Source: Acidobacteriaceae bacterium (GTDB taxonomy: Bacteria; Acidobacteriota; Terriglobia; Terriglobales; Acidobacteriaceae). From it: a DNA stretch of 64,000 bases. Of the stretch, positions 45,029 through 55,682 are shown piece by piece. The position numbers and the translations under genes are program-made. Numbering within the stretch: position 1 is the first letter of the stretch; every line of letters starts with the position of its first letter. The stretch covers positions 1 through 64,000 of the forward strand of contig JANXZM010000029.1 in the NCBI GenBank assembly GCA_025355505.1, written 5' to 3'. Under the pieces are notes generated by a model, which saw only the letters and a list, made by a program, of their open reading frames with translations, did not search any database and was not told where the DNA came from.

Positions 45029-46331
45029 GGCCGGTTGGCTGGGCCTGGTACTGTCCGCTGCCAGCTTGTTTGCCCCTGGAGCTTCGCTTGCTCAAGTTGT
45101 TCCTCCGCCGGAAATCAAAGACCCCGCATTGCGCGCGCTGCAGCAGCAGTACATGGACGACTTGAGGCTGGCAGGCGAGGACATTCTGGCAAACCATTTC
45201 GACTATCCGTTCTACCTTAGCCGCAAACTCGACCTCGACGAAGCACAACAACAGATTGCGGATCAGCAGTCCATTCGCTTCGACACCTATAGCGGCAAGA
45301 CGGTGCTCGCGATCACGGGCAACTACTATGCCGCCTACTCTGCGCAAAAAATAAATTCCGAACAGCGGGCCCGGAGCACTTTTCTCAACGTGGTGATGCC
45401 GATCCTGAAAGCCGCAGTGCCCCGATTTCAGAACAACCAGCATGTTCAAGGGTACGCAATCGAAGTTTCGCATCACATCAGGGGAAAGGTAATGGGTGTT
45501 TCCATGGAGCGTCCGGAAAACCTGATGGTGTATCTGCCGCGGAGCGGCGCTCTCAAGCTGCTCGCCTCCAAGGATGAGACCGCGCAGCAGGCGGCGCTGC
45601 TGCAGGGACAGATTTTTCTCAACGCGCAACCCATCTCCATTTGGCTCAACGAAGCTGGACCCCCGGTGGCGGGGAACGATCGTACTAGTGACGCTACCGC
45701 CAACGCTCCATCGGATTCACCTTCAACGGGAGTCGAAGTCGTTTCGGCGGGGAACGGCAACGGTACGCAGCCAAGTGGCACCGCTACCCCAACCATCCCG
45801 TTGAAACCGAAAGAACCTCCGCCACCTCCGCCCCGCGATACCTCGACGCAAGCATTGGCCGCCGTTCAACTTTCCAATCAGCCGATCGCCGATCGGATCG
45901 TGAAAGAACTGGACTCACAGGCTCACTTCGTTTCCTACGCGCCGCCAAAATTTGTCGCTTTTCGTCAGGGAATTTATCTTGAGCTTTCCGTGAATTCCAC
46001 TTTGCCGGCGTCGGCCGCCGGATCGCGGTACAAACTGGCAGCCATGGCTTTCGATGAGCACGTTGCCCACCTCGTCCGTCCGCTGGTGGCTTATTTCAAG
46101 GATGACAAAGAATTTGACGGGATCGGCTTCAGCACGAACATCCACCTTGTCGGCAAAGCAGCCCCCGGCGCATCCGAAGCCGTGGAATTCTTTTTTCCGC
46201 TTTCATCTCTGCGCTGCTATGAAAAATATGATTGCACCGGCCAGCAACTCCTGGACGCTGGAACGGTCCTAATCAATGGCGAACGTGTGGCCCTCGATCT
46301 GCAAATTGCCGAGGGAGGCGCCAGCCACTGA
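45015..46331 (+). CDS. Secreted protein of unknown function in the bc-complex operon
   Basis: A 438-residue exported protein with a signal peptide ending near ASLAQ. There are no heme, copper or Fe-S motifs. A proline-rich segment (LKPKEPPPPPPRD at about 260-275) links two globular halves. The C-terminal half contains IGFSTNIHLVGKAAPGASEA and FFFPLSSLRCYEKYDC. No family is recognised. It is translationally coupled to the heme lipoprotein gene (14-bp overlap), which suggests a structural or assembly role with the cytochromes. The ATG at 45015 is preferred over that at 44997. Confidence 0.75.
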   Translation: MHKSKAGWLGLVLSAASLFAPGASLAQVVPPPEIKDPALRALQQQYMDDLRLAGEDILANHFDYPFYLSRKLDLDEAQQQIADQQSIRFDTYSGKTVLAITGNYYAAYSAQKINSEQRARSTFLNVVMPILKAAVPRFQNNQHVQGYAIEVSHHIRGKVMGVSMERPENLMVYLPRSGALKLLASKDETAQQAALLQGQIFLNAQPISIWLNEAGPPVAGNDRTSDATANAPSDSPSTGVEVVSAGNGNGTQPSGTATPTIPLKPKEPPPPPPRDTSTQALAAVQLSNQPIADRIVKELDSQAHFVSYAPPKFVAFRQGIYLELSVNSTLPASAAGSRYKLAAMAFDEHVAHLVRPLVAYFKDDKEFDGIGFSTNIHLVGKAAPGASEAVEFFFPLSSLRCYEKYDCTGQQLLDAGTVLINGERVALDLQIAEGGASH

Positions 46332-46349
46332 GATGCTTGACCAGCCACC

Positions 46350-46365
46350 TGTGACCGGGATCACG
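46350..46365. promoter_or_regulatory. CRP/FNR-type operator upstream of monoheme cytochrome
   Basis: TGTGACCGGGATCACG has arms TGTGA and TCACG (one mismatch) around six bases. It lies about 115 bp upstream of the ATG at 46472 and suggests an internal promoter in the cytochrome run. Confidence 0.5.
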
Positions 46366-46471
46366 GAACCTCGCCATCGAAGGCTTCAAAATCATAGTTT
46401 GTAGATGCAGTTTTACGGATTTGTTCTCGTTCCAAATGCTGAGCCAAGCAAAACTCGAATGGAGCTTGAAG

Positions 46472-46789
46472 ATGAAGAAAATTAACATTGTTACCGTCGC
46501 AGCAGCATTGGCTGTTGTTATCGCCCTTTCTCTATCGGCGCATGCGCAAGGCGCATCCGACCTCTTCAAATCAAAATGTGCCATGTGCCATGGTGCTGAC
46601 GGAACCGGTTCGCCGACAGGGAAAAAAATGGGCGCTCACGATTTCACGGCTGCCGAAGTGCAGAAGATGTCGGACGCGGAGCTCACGGATGTCATCACGA
46701 ACGGCAAGAATAAGATGAAGCCGTCGACGGGTCTGAAGCCGGAAGACGTTAAGGGGCTGGTGGCTCACATCCGTACTCTGAAAAAGTAG
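46472..46789 (+). CDS. Monoheme periplasmic cytochrome c
   Basis: A 105-residue class I cytochrome c. A signal peptide ends near Gln26, then C36-x2-C39-H40 (KSKCAMCHGADG), and a likely distal Met in NKMKPSTGL. The size and shape match small electron shuttles of the c6/c553 type. GGAG seven bases upstream supports ATG 46472. A separate CRP-type box precedes it, so it can be transcribed independently of the upstream operon. It could carry electrons between the bc complex and other partners. Confidence 0.93.
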   Translation: MKKINIVTVAAALAVVIALSLSAHAQGASDLFKSKCAMCHGADGTGSPTGKKMGAHDFTAAEVQKMSDAELTDVITNGKNKMKPSTGLKPEDVKGLVAHIRTLKK

Positions 46790-46909
46790 TCCTGACCGGC
46801 TCTTGCCATCAAGATTAGAGAGATTGTCCAACGCCGCGGACGATTCGCGGCCAAGTGTGGAGTGCGTCTACGCAACGGTGCATAGAAGAAAGGAAAGTAG
46901 CGGTCTCAA

Positions 46910-48358
46910 ATGAATCTGCGAGAACGCATCCGAGACTGGTCCCAGCCCATCTATTATCTGGGCCAGAATCCCGTCACACTTACGGGAGCCGTGATCACGA
47001 CCAGCACGGCGCTTACCAACATCGCCTTCTGGTTCTATGACGTCTTCCTGCCGGGGCCGCCGCATCCTTATATCGGCCTTTTGGTCTATCTCATTCTTCC
47101 GGGAATTTTTGTACTCGGCTTGCTCCTGATTCCAATTGGAATCACGTTCCGGCGACGAAGTCTGCGCGGGAGCGGGAAACTGCCGGGGACTTATCCCGCC
47201 ATCGACCTGCAACTGCCCGTGGTGCGGCGTACCTTTGAGTACGTGGCCGTGGCGACCGTGCTCAATCTTCTCATTCTGGGGACGGCATCGTACCGCGGCG
47301 TGGAGTACATGGATTCGACGAGTTTCTGCGGGACGACTTGTCACCGTGTGATGGATCCCGAGTATACGGCCTATCAGAATTCGCCCCACGCGCATGTGGC
47401 CTGTGTCGATTGCCACATCGGACCCGGAGCGGGGTGGTTTGTGCAGTCGAAGATTTCCGGTCTGCGGCAGGTCCTGGCGGTAACCTTCCACACTTATTCA
47501 CGTCCGATTCCTTCGCCGGTAAAGTATCTCCGCCCGGCGCGCGAAACCTGCGAGCACTGTCACTGGCCCCAACGCTTTACCGGCGACAAGTTCCTGGTTA
47601 AAACCAGCTACAAGGACGACGAGAAAAACACGCCGCAGACGGACGTGTTGCTGCTGAAAGTTGGCGGACGCACGTGGCAGGGCTCGGTCGGAATCCACGG
47701 ACGCCACCTCGCCGATGCGGCGCGCATCCGCTACATTTCGACCGACAACCAGCGCCAGACCATCCCAGTTGTGTATTACACCGACGATAAGGGAAAGACC
47801 ACCGAATTCATTTCCAGTGATGCGAAGCCAACCCAACAACAATTGGACAAGGGTGAGCATCGCACGATGGATTGCGTGGATTGCCACAACCGGCCCACGC
47901 ATGCCTTCGACATGCCGGAAAACGCAGTGGACAAGCAAATGTCGCTTGGGCGGATCAGCCCAGAGCTTCCCTACATCAGGAAAAAATCGGTCGAGGTTCT
48001 CAAAGTGGATTATCCCACCCGCGAGGTGGCGCAGCTTCGCATCACGGAAGAACTCAACAATTTCTATCGGGCCAACTACCCGCGGATATACCAGACGCGG
48101 CGCACGCTGGTAGAACAATCGGGCGAGGAGGTGGCGGCGATCTACCTTCGCAATATTTTCCCGGACATGCGCATGACCTGGGGCACTCATCCGAATAATC
48201 TTGGGCATAATGATTCGCCGGGCTGCTTCCGCTGCCACGACGGCAGTCACACCAGTGCTGATGGCCAGACCATCACCAATGACTGTTCCGCGTGCCATCA
48301 GGTTCTGGCAACAGGGGAAGAAAATCCCAAGATCCTGAGCGACCTGGGAATGAAATAG
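46910..48358 (+). CDS. NapC/NirT-like multiheme cytochrome
   Basis: A 482-residue inner-membrane cytochrome. Two or three hydrophobic segments occur in the first 135 residues. There are five CxxCH sites (two CVDCH, plus CEHCH, CFRCH and CSACH) and a sixth, atypical CGTTCH (Cx3CH) site in SFCGTTCHRVM, which occupies the position of the first NapC heme. NapC/NrfH proteins take electrons from quinol and hand them to periplasmic or outer-membrane cytochromes. It lies 24 bp before the 13-heme gene. Confidence 0.9.
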   Translation: MNLRERIRDWSQPIYYLGQNPVTLTGAVITTSTALTNIAFWFYDVFLPGPPHPYIGLLVYLILPGIFVLGLLLIPIGITFRRRSLRGSGKLPGTYPAIDLQLPVVRRTFEYVAVATVLNLLILGTASYRGVEYMDSTSFCGTTCHRVMDPEYTAYQNSPHAHVACVDCHIGPGAGWFVQSKISGLRQVLAVTFHTYSRPIPSPVKYLRPARETCEHCHWPQRFTGDKFLVKTSYKDDEKNTPQTDVLLLKVGGRTWQGSVGIHGRHLADAARIRYISTDNQRQTIPVVYYTDDKGKTTEFISSDAKPTQQQLDKGEHRTMDCVDCHNRPTHAFDMPENAVDKQMSLGRISPELPYIRKKSVEVLKVDYPTREVAQLRITEELNNFYRANYPRIYQTRRTLVEQSGEEVAAIYLRNIFPDMRMTWGTHPNNLGHNDSPGCFRCHDGSHTSADGQTITNDCSACHQVLATGEENPKILSDLGMK

Positions 48359-48381
48359 GGTTGAGGAGCGGGAGGTCGAGC

Positions 48382-50574
48382 TTGCCGACCAGAGCGCCAC
48401 GCGCGGCAGATATCTTCAGGCGATGGAATTTCGCGCATCTCGTTTTGCTTCTTTCCGTCTGTCTTCTTGCAATCTGCGTGCTGATACCCACTCGGGTTCG
48501 AGCGCAAGCGAAGTCGCCGCATCCACTTAAGCAGGACGAAAGCTGCCTCGCCTGCCATGGCGAGGCGGGAATGACGTCGGCCAGCGGCAAAAGCATCTCG
48601 ATCGATCCTGCCAGGCATGCGGCCAGCGTCCACGGCACTCTGGACTGCAACGACTGCCACAAGACCATCAAGGATTTTCCCCACCCCAGCAAAATAGTGA
48701 AGGTTCAATGCGCGACTTGCCACGCCGACGAGGCTTCCCATGCGTCAGCCAGCATTCATGGCGCGGCCGATGTAACCTGCCAATCCTGCCATGGCGATCC
48801 ACACGAGGTGGCCGCCGCGGCCCAGACGAAGCTGGCAAAGTGCGCGCAGTGCCATGCCGATGAAGTGAAGCAATTCCGGCAAAGCATACACGGACAAGCG
48901 GCAGTGGCAGGCGACCCGGACGCACCGGACTGCGTGTCCTGCCATGGGCCCGCGCATCAGATTCAGGTCTCGAGCGATGCAGCCTCGCCGGTAGCCAAGA
49001 ACAACCTCCCCGGCACTTGCGCATTTTGTCACAGCAACCAGGAGTTTCTCTCCCGGCACAAGATTCCATTCGCACGCCCCGTGGAACTCTATCGACAAAG
49101 CGTGCATGGACGAGCGGTGGCGGATGGAGACGGGGCTGCCGCAAGCTGCTCGGATTGTCACGGGAGCCACGGAATCCTGCCCTCGCAGGATGCGCGTTCC
49201 AAGGTCAACCACTGGAATATCGCGGTGACTTGTGGACATTGCCATGCGGACATTGCCAGGACGTATCTTGAAAGTGTGCACGGACAAGCCATGAAGGCCG
49301 GCGTGTCCGCTGCTCCGGCGTGCAGCGACTGCCACGGGGAGCACTTGATCCTGGGGCCGAAAGACCGGGGATCGCTGGTGAACGCAGCCCGTGTCTCGAT
49401 GGCTACCTGCGGGCGATGCCACAGCGATGAACGCCTGGCGTTACGCTACAATTTGCCCTCTGACCGTGTTCCTTCCTACGCCGACAGCTACCACGGTCTT
49501 GCCTCGCGAGGTGGATCCCAGAGCGTTGCCAACTGTGGTTCCTGCCATGGCGTGCACAATATCTTTCCGTCCACCGATTCGCGCTCCACGGTGAATGCCG
49601 CGAACCTGGGGAAAACGTGCGGGAATTGTCACGCCGGCGCGGGTGACCATTTCGTCATCGGGCCGGTGCACGTGCAAACTACCACGGGCCCCGCGCATCC
49701 CGTCGTGAAGTGGATCCGCTGGACTTACTTGGCACTGATCCCGATGACACTGGGATTCATGATCTTGCATAACCTGCTGGACCTTTTGTCGAAGCTCATA
49801 CGGCGTCAGCCGCGACATGAAACCGGCGGGCAAGTGTCTCGGATGAATCTACACTTCCGCATTGCCCACTGGGGCGTGATCCTGAGCTTTCCGGCACTGG
49901 TGTTCACGGGTTTTGCGCTGAAGTATCCCGAGGCGTGGTGGGCGCGTCCACTATTACTGTGGGAGGGCCACTGCGCGTTTCGCGGGTTGGTGCATCGCAG
50001 CGCGGCGGTGGTACTAATCGCGGCCACGGTCTACCACGTGATTCACCTCGCGGTGAACCGGCGAGACCGCTTGTTCCTGAAAGCGATGCTGCCCCAATTG
50101 AAGGACGCGACGGATCTGGTGCAGGTGTTCTCCCACAATCTGGGACTCACGAAAATCGAACCGCAGTTTGCGAAATTCAACTACGCGGAAAAAGTGGAAT
50201 ACTGGGCGTTCATGTGGGGCACGGTGGTGATGACGATTTCCGGCTTCTTGTTGTGGTTTAACAATTTCACCCTGCGCCATTTCCCCAAGTGGGTGTCGGA
50301 CGCGGCCACCGCCGTGCACTATTACGAGGCGCTGCTCGCGACCTTCTCCATCCTGCTGTGGCATTTCTACATGGTGATCTTCGACCCGCTCGTCTACCCG
50401 ATGGATACAGCCTGGATCAACGGCAAAGCCTCAGCGGATCATTTGCGCCATTCCCGCCCGGCATATCTTCGCGCTCTGGAACGGGCCCATCTGGCCGAGT
50501 TGCCCACTGAACCTTCCGACTACGGGGATGAGCAGGGCGGTACATCAAGCGGCAACCCTCCTGCGAAGACTTAG
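48382..50574 (+). CDS. 13-heme cytochrome c with C-terminal b-type membrane domain
   Basis: A 730-residue protein. After an N-terminal membrane/signal segment come 13 CxxCH sites in the first 430 residues (CLACH, CNDCH, CATCH, CQSCH, CAQCH, CVSCH, CAFCH, CSDCH, CGHCH, CSDCH, CGRCH, CGSCH, CGNCH). The C-terminal 270 residues hold about five membrane helices with histidines of a cytochrome b561/FdnI-HydC type domain (FRIAHWGVILS, TVYHVIHLAV, LLWHFYMVIF). The same fusion plan is known from CbcL of Geobacter, a quinone oxidoreductase for extracellular electron transfer. The TTG start at 48382 follows GGGAGG by 6 bases. The first membrane segment begins near residue 20. Confidence 0.88.
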   Translation: MPTRAPRAADIFRRWNFAHLVLLLSVCLLAICVLIPTRVRAQAKSPHPLKQDESCLACHGEAGMTSASGKSISIDPARHAASVHGTLDCNDCHKTIKDFPHPSKIVKVQCATCHADEASHASASIHGAADVTCQSCHGDPHEVAAAAQTKLAKCAQCHADEVKQFRQSIHGQAAVAGDPDAPDCVSCHGPAHQIQVSSDAASPVAKNNLPGTCAFCHSNQEFLSRHKIPFARPVELYRQSVHGRAVADGDGAAASCSDCHGSHGILPSQDARSKVNHWNIAVTCGHCHADIARTYLESVHGQAMKAGVSAAPACSDCHGEHLILGPKDRGSLVNAARVSMATCGRCHSDERLALRYNLPSDRVPSYADSYHGLASRGGSQSVANCGSCHGVHNIFPSTDSRSTVNAANLGKTCGNCHAGAGDHFVIGPVHVQTTTGPAHPVVKWIRWTYLALIPMTLGFMILHNLLDLLSKLIRRQPRHETGGQVSRMNLHFRIAHWGVILSFPALVFTGFALKYPEAWWARPLLLWEGHCAFRGLVHRSAAVVLIAATVYHVIHLAVNRRDRLFLKAMLPQLKDATDLVQVFSHNLGLTKIEPQFAKFNYAEKVEYWAFMWGTVVMTISGFLLWFNNFTLRHFPKWVSDAATAVHYYEALLATFSILLWHFYMVIFDPLVYPMDTAWINGKASADHLRHSRPAYLRALERAHLAELPTEPSDYGDEQGGTSSGNPPAKT

Positions 50575-50742
50575 CGGATGTTGAAGACTAAGTCGAGGGC
50601 TCCAATGTCTGGCGGCGGCAGCTAAAGCGCGGCTTCGACTTCGCCGCGAAGTGTGATTGTTTCTGCCGTCCATTAAAAAGCAACGGGGCCGGTGGAGGAT
50701 GACCGGCCCATGCCGAACGGCTTCCTCTACGCTGTGATACCA

Positions 50743-51444
50743 CTAGGCTGTGATCAGGGATTCCAAGGCAACGCGGTTGGGGATCACAAGAGTAGATCCG
50801 CTCTGTTGAATCAGCCGTTGTTTCTTGAAGCCCGCGAAAAGCCGGCTGACCGTCTCGCGCGAAGAGCCGATCATCTGTCCAATCTCTTCGTGAGTTAAGG
50901 CCAGCTTCACTTGGCTGGGATTCTTGGATTTGGTGTTCTGGTCGAGCCATCCCACCAGCAGGCGAGCCAGTTTTTCGCTGGCTGAGTCAGAGAGTATGAG
51001 GTCGCGAATTTCGCGGCAAGTCGAGGCGTAATCCTGGCTGATGTGCTGGGTCACCCACAGGGCAAGCTCGCCGTGAAGGCGCATGAGGCGCAGTAAATCG
51101 CTGTGTCGTAGGAAGCTGATCTCGCTCGGCTCCTGGGTTTCGGCCGTGGCTTCATACTGGCGTCCGGAAACTACCGCGGCAACTCCCAATGGGCAACCGG
51201 CTTCGACAAGGCGCAGAATCAGCGTCCTGCCGTCGCTGCCGCAGATCGAGAGCTTCACCCGGCCTCGACGCACGATGAACACTCCCCGCGGCGCCTGCCC
51301 TTCCGCGAACAAAACCACGCCCGTGGGATACGTGGTGGTGAGTGCCAATTGCTCCACGGCATCGGCTACGGCTGGAGGAAGATCGCAAAATGTATTGTCT
51401 GCTGGCGCAAGTTTCTGGGCATTGCTTACGGCATATGTGGCCAT
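50743..51444 (-). CDS. Crp/Fnr-family transcriptional regulator
   Basis: A 233-residue regulator with an N-terminal cyclic-nucleotide-binding fold (about 20-130) and a C-terminal winged helix. The recognition helix reads SSRETVSRLFAGF (195-207). R196, E197 and R201 match the residues that read GTGA in E. coli CRP. It has scattered cysteines (20, 68, 84, 143) but not the FNR four-cysteine pattern. The effector is unknown. The matching palindromes lie upstream of the cytochrome and TPR genes and of its own gene. The ATG at 51442-51444 is preferred to the longer frame. Confidence 0.92.
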   Translation of the reverse strand: MATYAVSNAQKLAPADNTFCDLPPAVADAVEQLALTTTYPTGVVLFAEGQAPRGVFIVRRGRVKLSICGSDGRTLILRLVEAGCPLGVAAVVSGRQYEATAETQEPSEISFLRHSDLLRLMRLHGELALWVTQHISQDYASTCREIRDLILSDSASEKLARLLVGWLDQNTKSKNPSQVKLALTHEEIGQMIGSSRETVSRLFAGFKKQRLIQQSGSTLVIPNRVALESLITA

Positions 51445-51625
51445 GTGTAGCCTCCGCTCACAGGTACTTTGGCAAGTACCTCGCCATTCCTGTGAAGCAG
51501 GGAAAGACGTCAGTGAAGGTATCGAAGTGAAACAAAATAAATGAGTTAGTTTGATGTTGTGAGGCGCATCCAGGTCCGCTGCCCAGCGGAGTTGGGCTGA
51601 AAGTGCGTGCTTTCCCACAGCGATG

Positions 51626-51641
51626 TGTGATCTCCATCACC
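51626..51641. promoter_or_regulatory. CRP/FNR-type operator upstream of the regulator
   Basis: TGTGATCTCCATCACC: arms TGTGAT and ATCACC around CTCC, one mismatch. It is about 190 bp upstream of the regulator start codon at 51444. Autoregulation is plausible. Confidence 0.5.
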
Positions 51642-51723
51642 AGTCTGCTGGTTACACGACCGAGCGCGCCACCCATGTTCGGCTGGTTGTTGCTTCTGAT
51701 CGTGAGTTTTTCGGTACTGGGTT

Positions 51724-53664
<1,941 letters not shown>

Positions 53665-53839
53665 GGTTTTGCCCGAGAATGACGATGCGGGCTCTTTGTG
53701 AGAAGAAAAAGGTCGCGACCTACAACCCCGCTAGTCAAACTGTCGGTACTTAAATTTATGTCGGAACCAGCCTGCCTGTAAAGGCGTGGAGCATAAGTGA
53801 TTCAATTGAAATGAAAATATCCGTCTCCTCTGTGCCGGC

Positions 53840-53877
53840 CGTGATCTTCATCACCAGACGCCGTGATGTTTGTCACT
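53840..53877. promoter_or_regulatory. Two adjacent CRP/FNR-type half-palindromes
   Basis: CGTGATCTTCATCACC (53840-53855) and CGTGATGTTTGTCACT (53862-53877) each hold GTGA and TCAC arms. Their centres are 22 bp apart, two helical turns. They lie between the divergent kinase and YwiC-like genes and could control either or both. Both are weaker than the box at 35781. Confidence 0.45.
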
Positions 53878-53926
53878 GTAGACCTGGAGCTTTTTTGCGA
53901 CCCTAGTGGTGGAGTCGCCTCAGCCC

Positions 53927-54841
53927 ATGCAGACGATACGACCGCTACAAGAAATACCGGCTGCCCCAGAAGTCGCGTGTGACATGGCTGAAGGCGCAAA
54001 CAAACTCACTATTCCGCAGAAAGAACGCAGGCGCGCCCTTGTTGTGCCGCGTGAGCATGGAGCGTGGGGGATGCTGCTGGTTCCCTTGGCGACGGGCGCA
54101 GCCGTTGGCCTATTGGCTGGAGGACGCGTCGTTCCGATTCTGCTCTTGACGACGGCAGTGCTAGCGCTGTTTTGGTTGAGAACGCCAACCGAGAGTTGGC
54201 TCGGTACCAGCGCCGTGCGTGCGCAGACGCTAGAGGAGCGCCAACTCTTGCGCAATGTCATTCTGCCACTGGCCACGATAGCCGCAGCCAGTCTGAGCGC
54301 GCTTTTCTGGCAAGGAAAAAACCGCGAGTTGATAGGGCTTGGAATGATCGCCGGCGGTGCCTTCGCGGCGCAAATCCTCCTCAAGAAAATGGGGCGGCGG
54401 ATGAGGATGGCGGCGGAAGTGGTGGGTGCCTTGGCCCTGACCTCGACCGCACCCGCCGCATACTGCGTGGCCACAGGGCGGCTTGATACCAGAGCATGGG
54501 CACTATGGCTGGTGAACTGGTTGTTCGCTGCCGACCAGATCCATTTCGTGTGGCTCAGAATTCGTGGCGCGCGCGCTGCGGGATGGAGCCAGAAGTTTAC
54601 GGTGGGCTGGAGTTTTCTGGCGGGACAGATACTGCTCGGCGGACTGTTGGCACTCGCCTACTATTTCAGTTGGTTGCCGGAATTGGCGTTGCTCGCATTC
54701 GCACCGATCTTGTTTCGTGGCTTCGCCTGGTTCCCGACACGGCCTCAGCCAATCGTAATCCGCCGACTGGGCTGGACGGAACTGGCCCATGCGCTGATCT
54801 TCGGTGTGCTCCTCACCGCCGGGTTTAGCTTCGTACGATAG
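53927..54841 (+). CDS. YwiC-like integral membrane protein
   Basis: A 304-residue protein with eight or so hydrophobic helices and the N-terminal family signature VVPREHGAWGMLLVP. In Bacillus subtilis, ywiC lies beside fnr and the nitrate respiration genes, and here the protein lies near a Crp/Fnr gene, but its function is not known to me. An in-frame GTG at 53906 would lengthen it slightly. The gene is followed by a 214-bp gap, in which a weak TGTGAC-type site near 54886 is not convincing. Confidence 0.82.
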   Translation: MQTIRPLQEIPAAPEVACDMAEGANKLTIPQKERRRALVVPREHGAWGMLLVPLATGAAVGLLAGGRVVPILLLTTAVLALFWLRTPTESWLGTSAVRAQTLEERQLLRNVILPLATIAAASLSALFWQGKNRELIGLGMIAGGAFAAQILLKKMGRRMRMAAEVVGALALTSTAPAAYCVATGRLDTRAWALWLVNWLFAADQIHFVWLRIRGARAAGWSQKFTVGWSFLAGQILLGGLLALAYYFSWLPELALLAFAPILFRGFAWFPTRPQPIVIRRLGWTELAHALIFGVLLTAGFSFVR

Positions 54842-55055
54842 ATCGAGGATTTGAGGCTCCTCCGGAAGGTGCGGCTCACTTCGATGTGTGACGTAGTGCA
54901 CTGCACTGGCAGTTATCCGTCACTGCATTGGTAAAAGCGATCATGGTAAATTTCGGTTCGGCCTGAGTTCCTGGTGTTCGGAAAAAACGAAAGCCTCTTT
55001 AAATCGAGGGCCCGCCTGGAACCCGTTGTTATCTCAAACGAAAAGGAGCGCTACC

Positions 55056-55382
55056 ATGTTTGCCCGTATTCTTCATTGCGAAGTGAAACTGGAAAAGAAA
55101 GAAGAGTTCGTGAAGGTGGTAAAGAACGAAGTCCTGCCCATCCTCAAAAAGCAGACCGGCTTCCTGGAGATTCTGCCCTTTTTCCCGGAGAAGATGAGAG
55201 AGGAGAAGGTGTTCAACATCAGCTTGTGGGCGACAAAGCTGGATGCCGAGCGCTACGAAAGAGAGGTCTATCCGAGGGTTTCCGCCATCCTGAAACCATT
55301 CCTGACCGCGCCGGTCGAGGTGAACTACTACAACCTCGAGACCACACTCTGCGAGCACTTCGTCGAGACGCTAGCCGCCTGA
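55056..55382 (+). CDS. ABM-like (antibiotic biosynthesis monooxygenase fold) small protein
   Basis: A 108-residue cytosolic protein with the ferredoxin-like alpha/beta pattern of ABM proteins: ARILHCEVKLEKKEEFVKVV and NISLWATKLDAERYERE. The fold also occurs in heme-degrading and quinol-modifying enzymes. No catalytic residues can be assigned. AAGGAG seven bases upstream supports ATG 55056. A strong terminator follows. Confidence 0.75.
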   Translation: MFARILHCEVKLEKKEEFVKVVKNEVLPILKKQTGFLEILPFFPEKMREEKVFNISLWATKLDAERYEREVYPRVSAILKPFLTAPVEVNYYNLETTLCEHFVETLAA

Positions 55383-55400
55383 GGCGTCAAACGGCGATCC

Positions 55401-55438
55401 GAAACCCCGGGGCAAATGCCCTGGGGTTCCGTTTTTTC
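55401..55438 (+). terminator. Rho-independent terminator
   Basis: Stem GAAACCCCGGGGC and GCCCTGGGGTTCC (11 of 13 pairs) encloses an AAAT loop and is followed by six T at 55432-55437. It ends the ABM-like gene. Confidence 0.85.
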
Positions 55439-55563
55439 AAGCCTTGCTGCTGCTTCGCCACTTCCATTGGAGAAGTCCTGGCACTCTGGCTATATTGAAT
55501 TCTGTCAGGTGCACGACCAACCACCCGAAGGCCGTTGGCTGCGGTTCGTGCGGTTCTTCTCCC

Positions 55564-55581
55564 ATGTGATCGCCATCACAT
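55564..55581. promoter_or_regulatory. CRP/FNR-type operator upstream of TPR genes
   Basis: ATGTGAT and ATCACAT are perfect 7-bp inverted arms around CGCC. The centre is about 110 bp upstream of the ATG at 55683. A weak TAAGGT -10-like hexamer near 55624 gives the same box-to-promoter spacing as at the Cyc2-like gene. Confidence 0.6.
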
Positions 55582-55682
55582 TCTCCCGTGACGGAGAATG
55601 CTGCCCGTTTTCCCCCCAACCTTTAAGGTAAATAGCAGGTAGCCGAGCTTCAAGCGCAATAAAGATTACGAGGAAATAGGGC

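Noticed and set aside
54885-54903. TGTGACGTAGTGCAC as another CRP-type operator
   Set aside because: The arms match poorly (TGCAC instead of TCAC), unlike the other sites.
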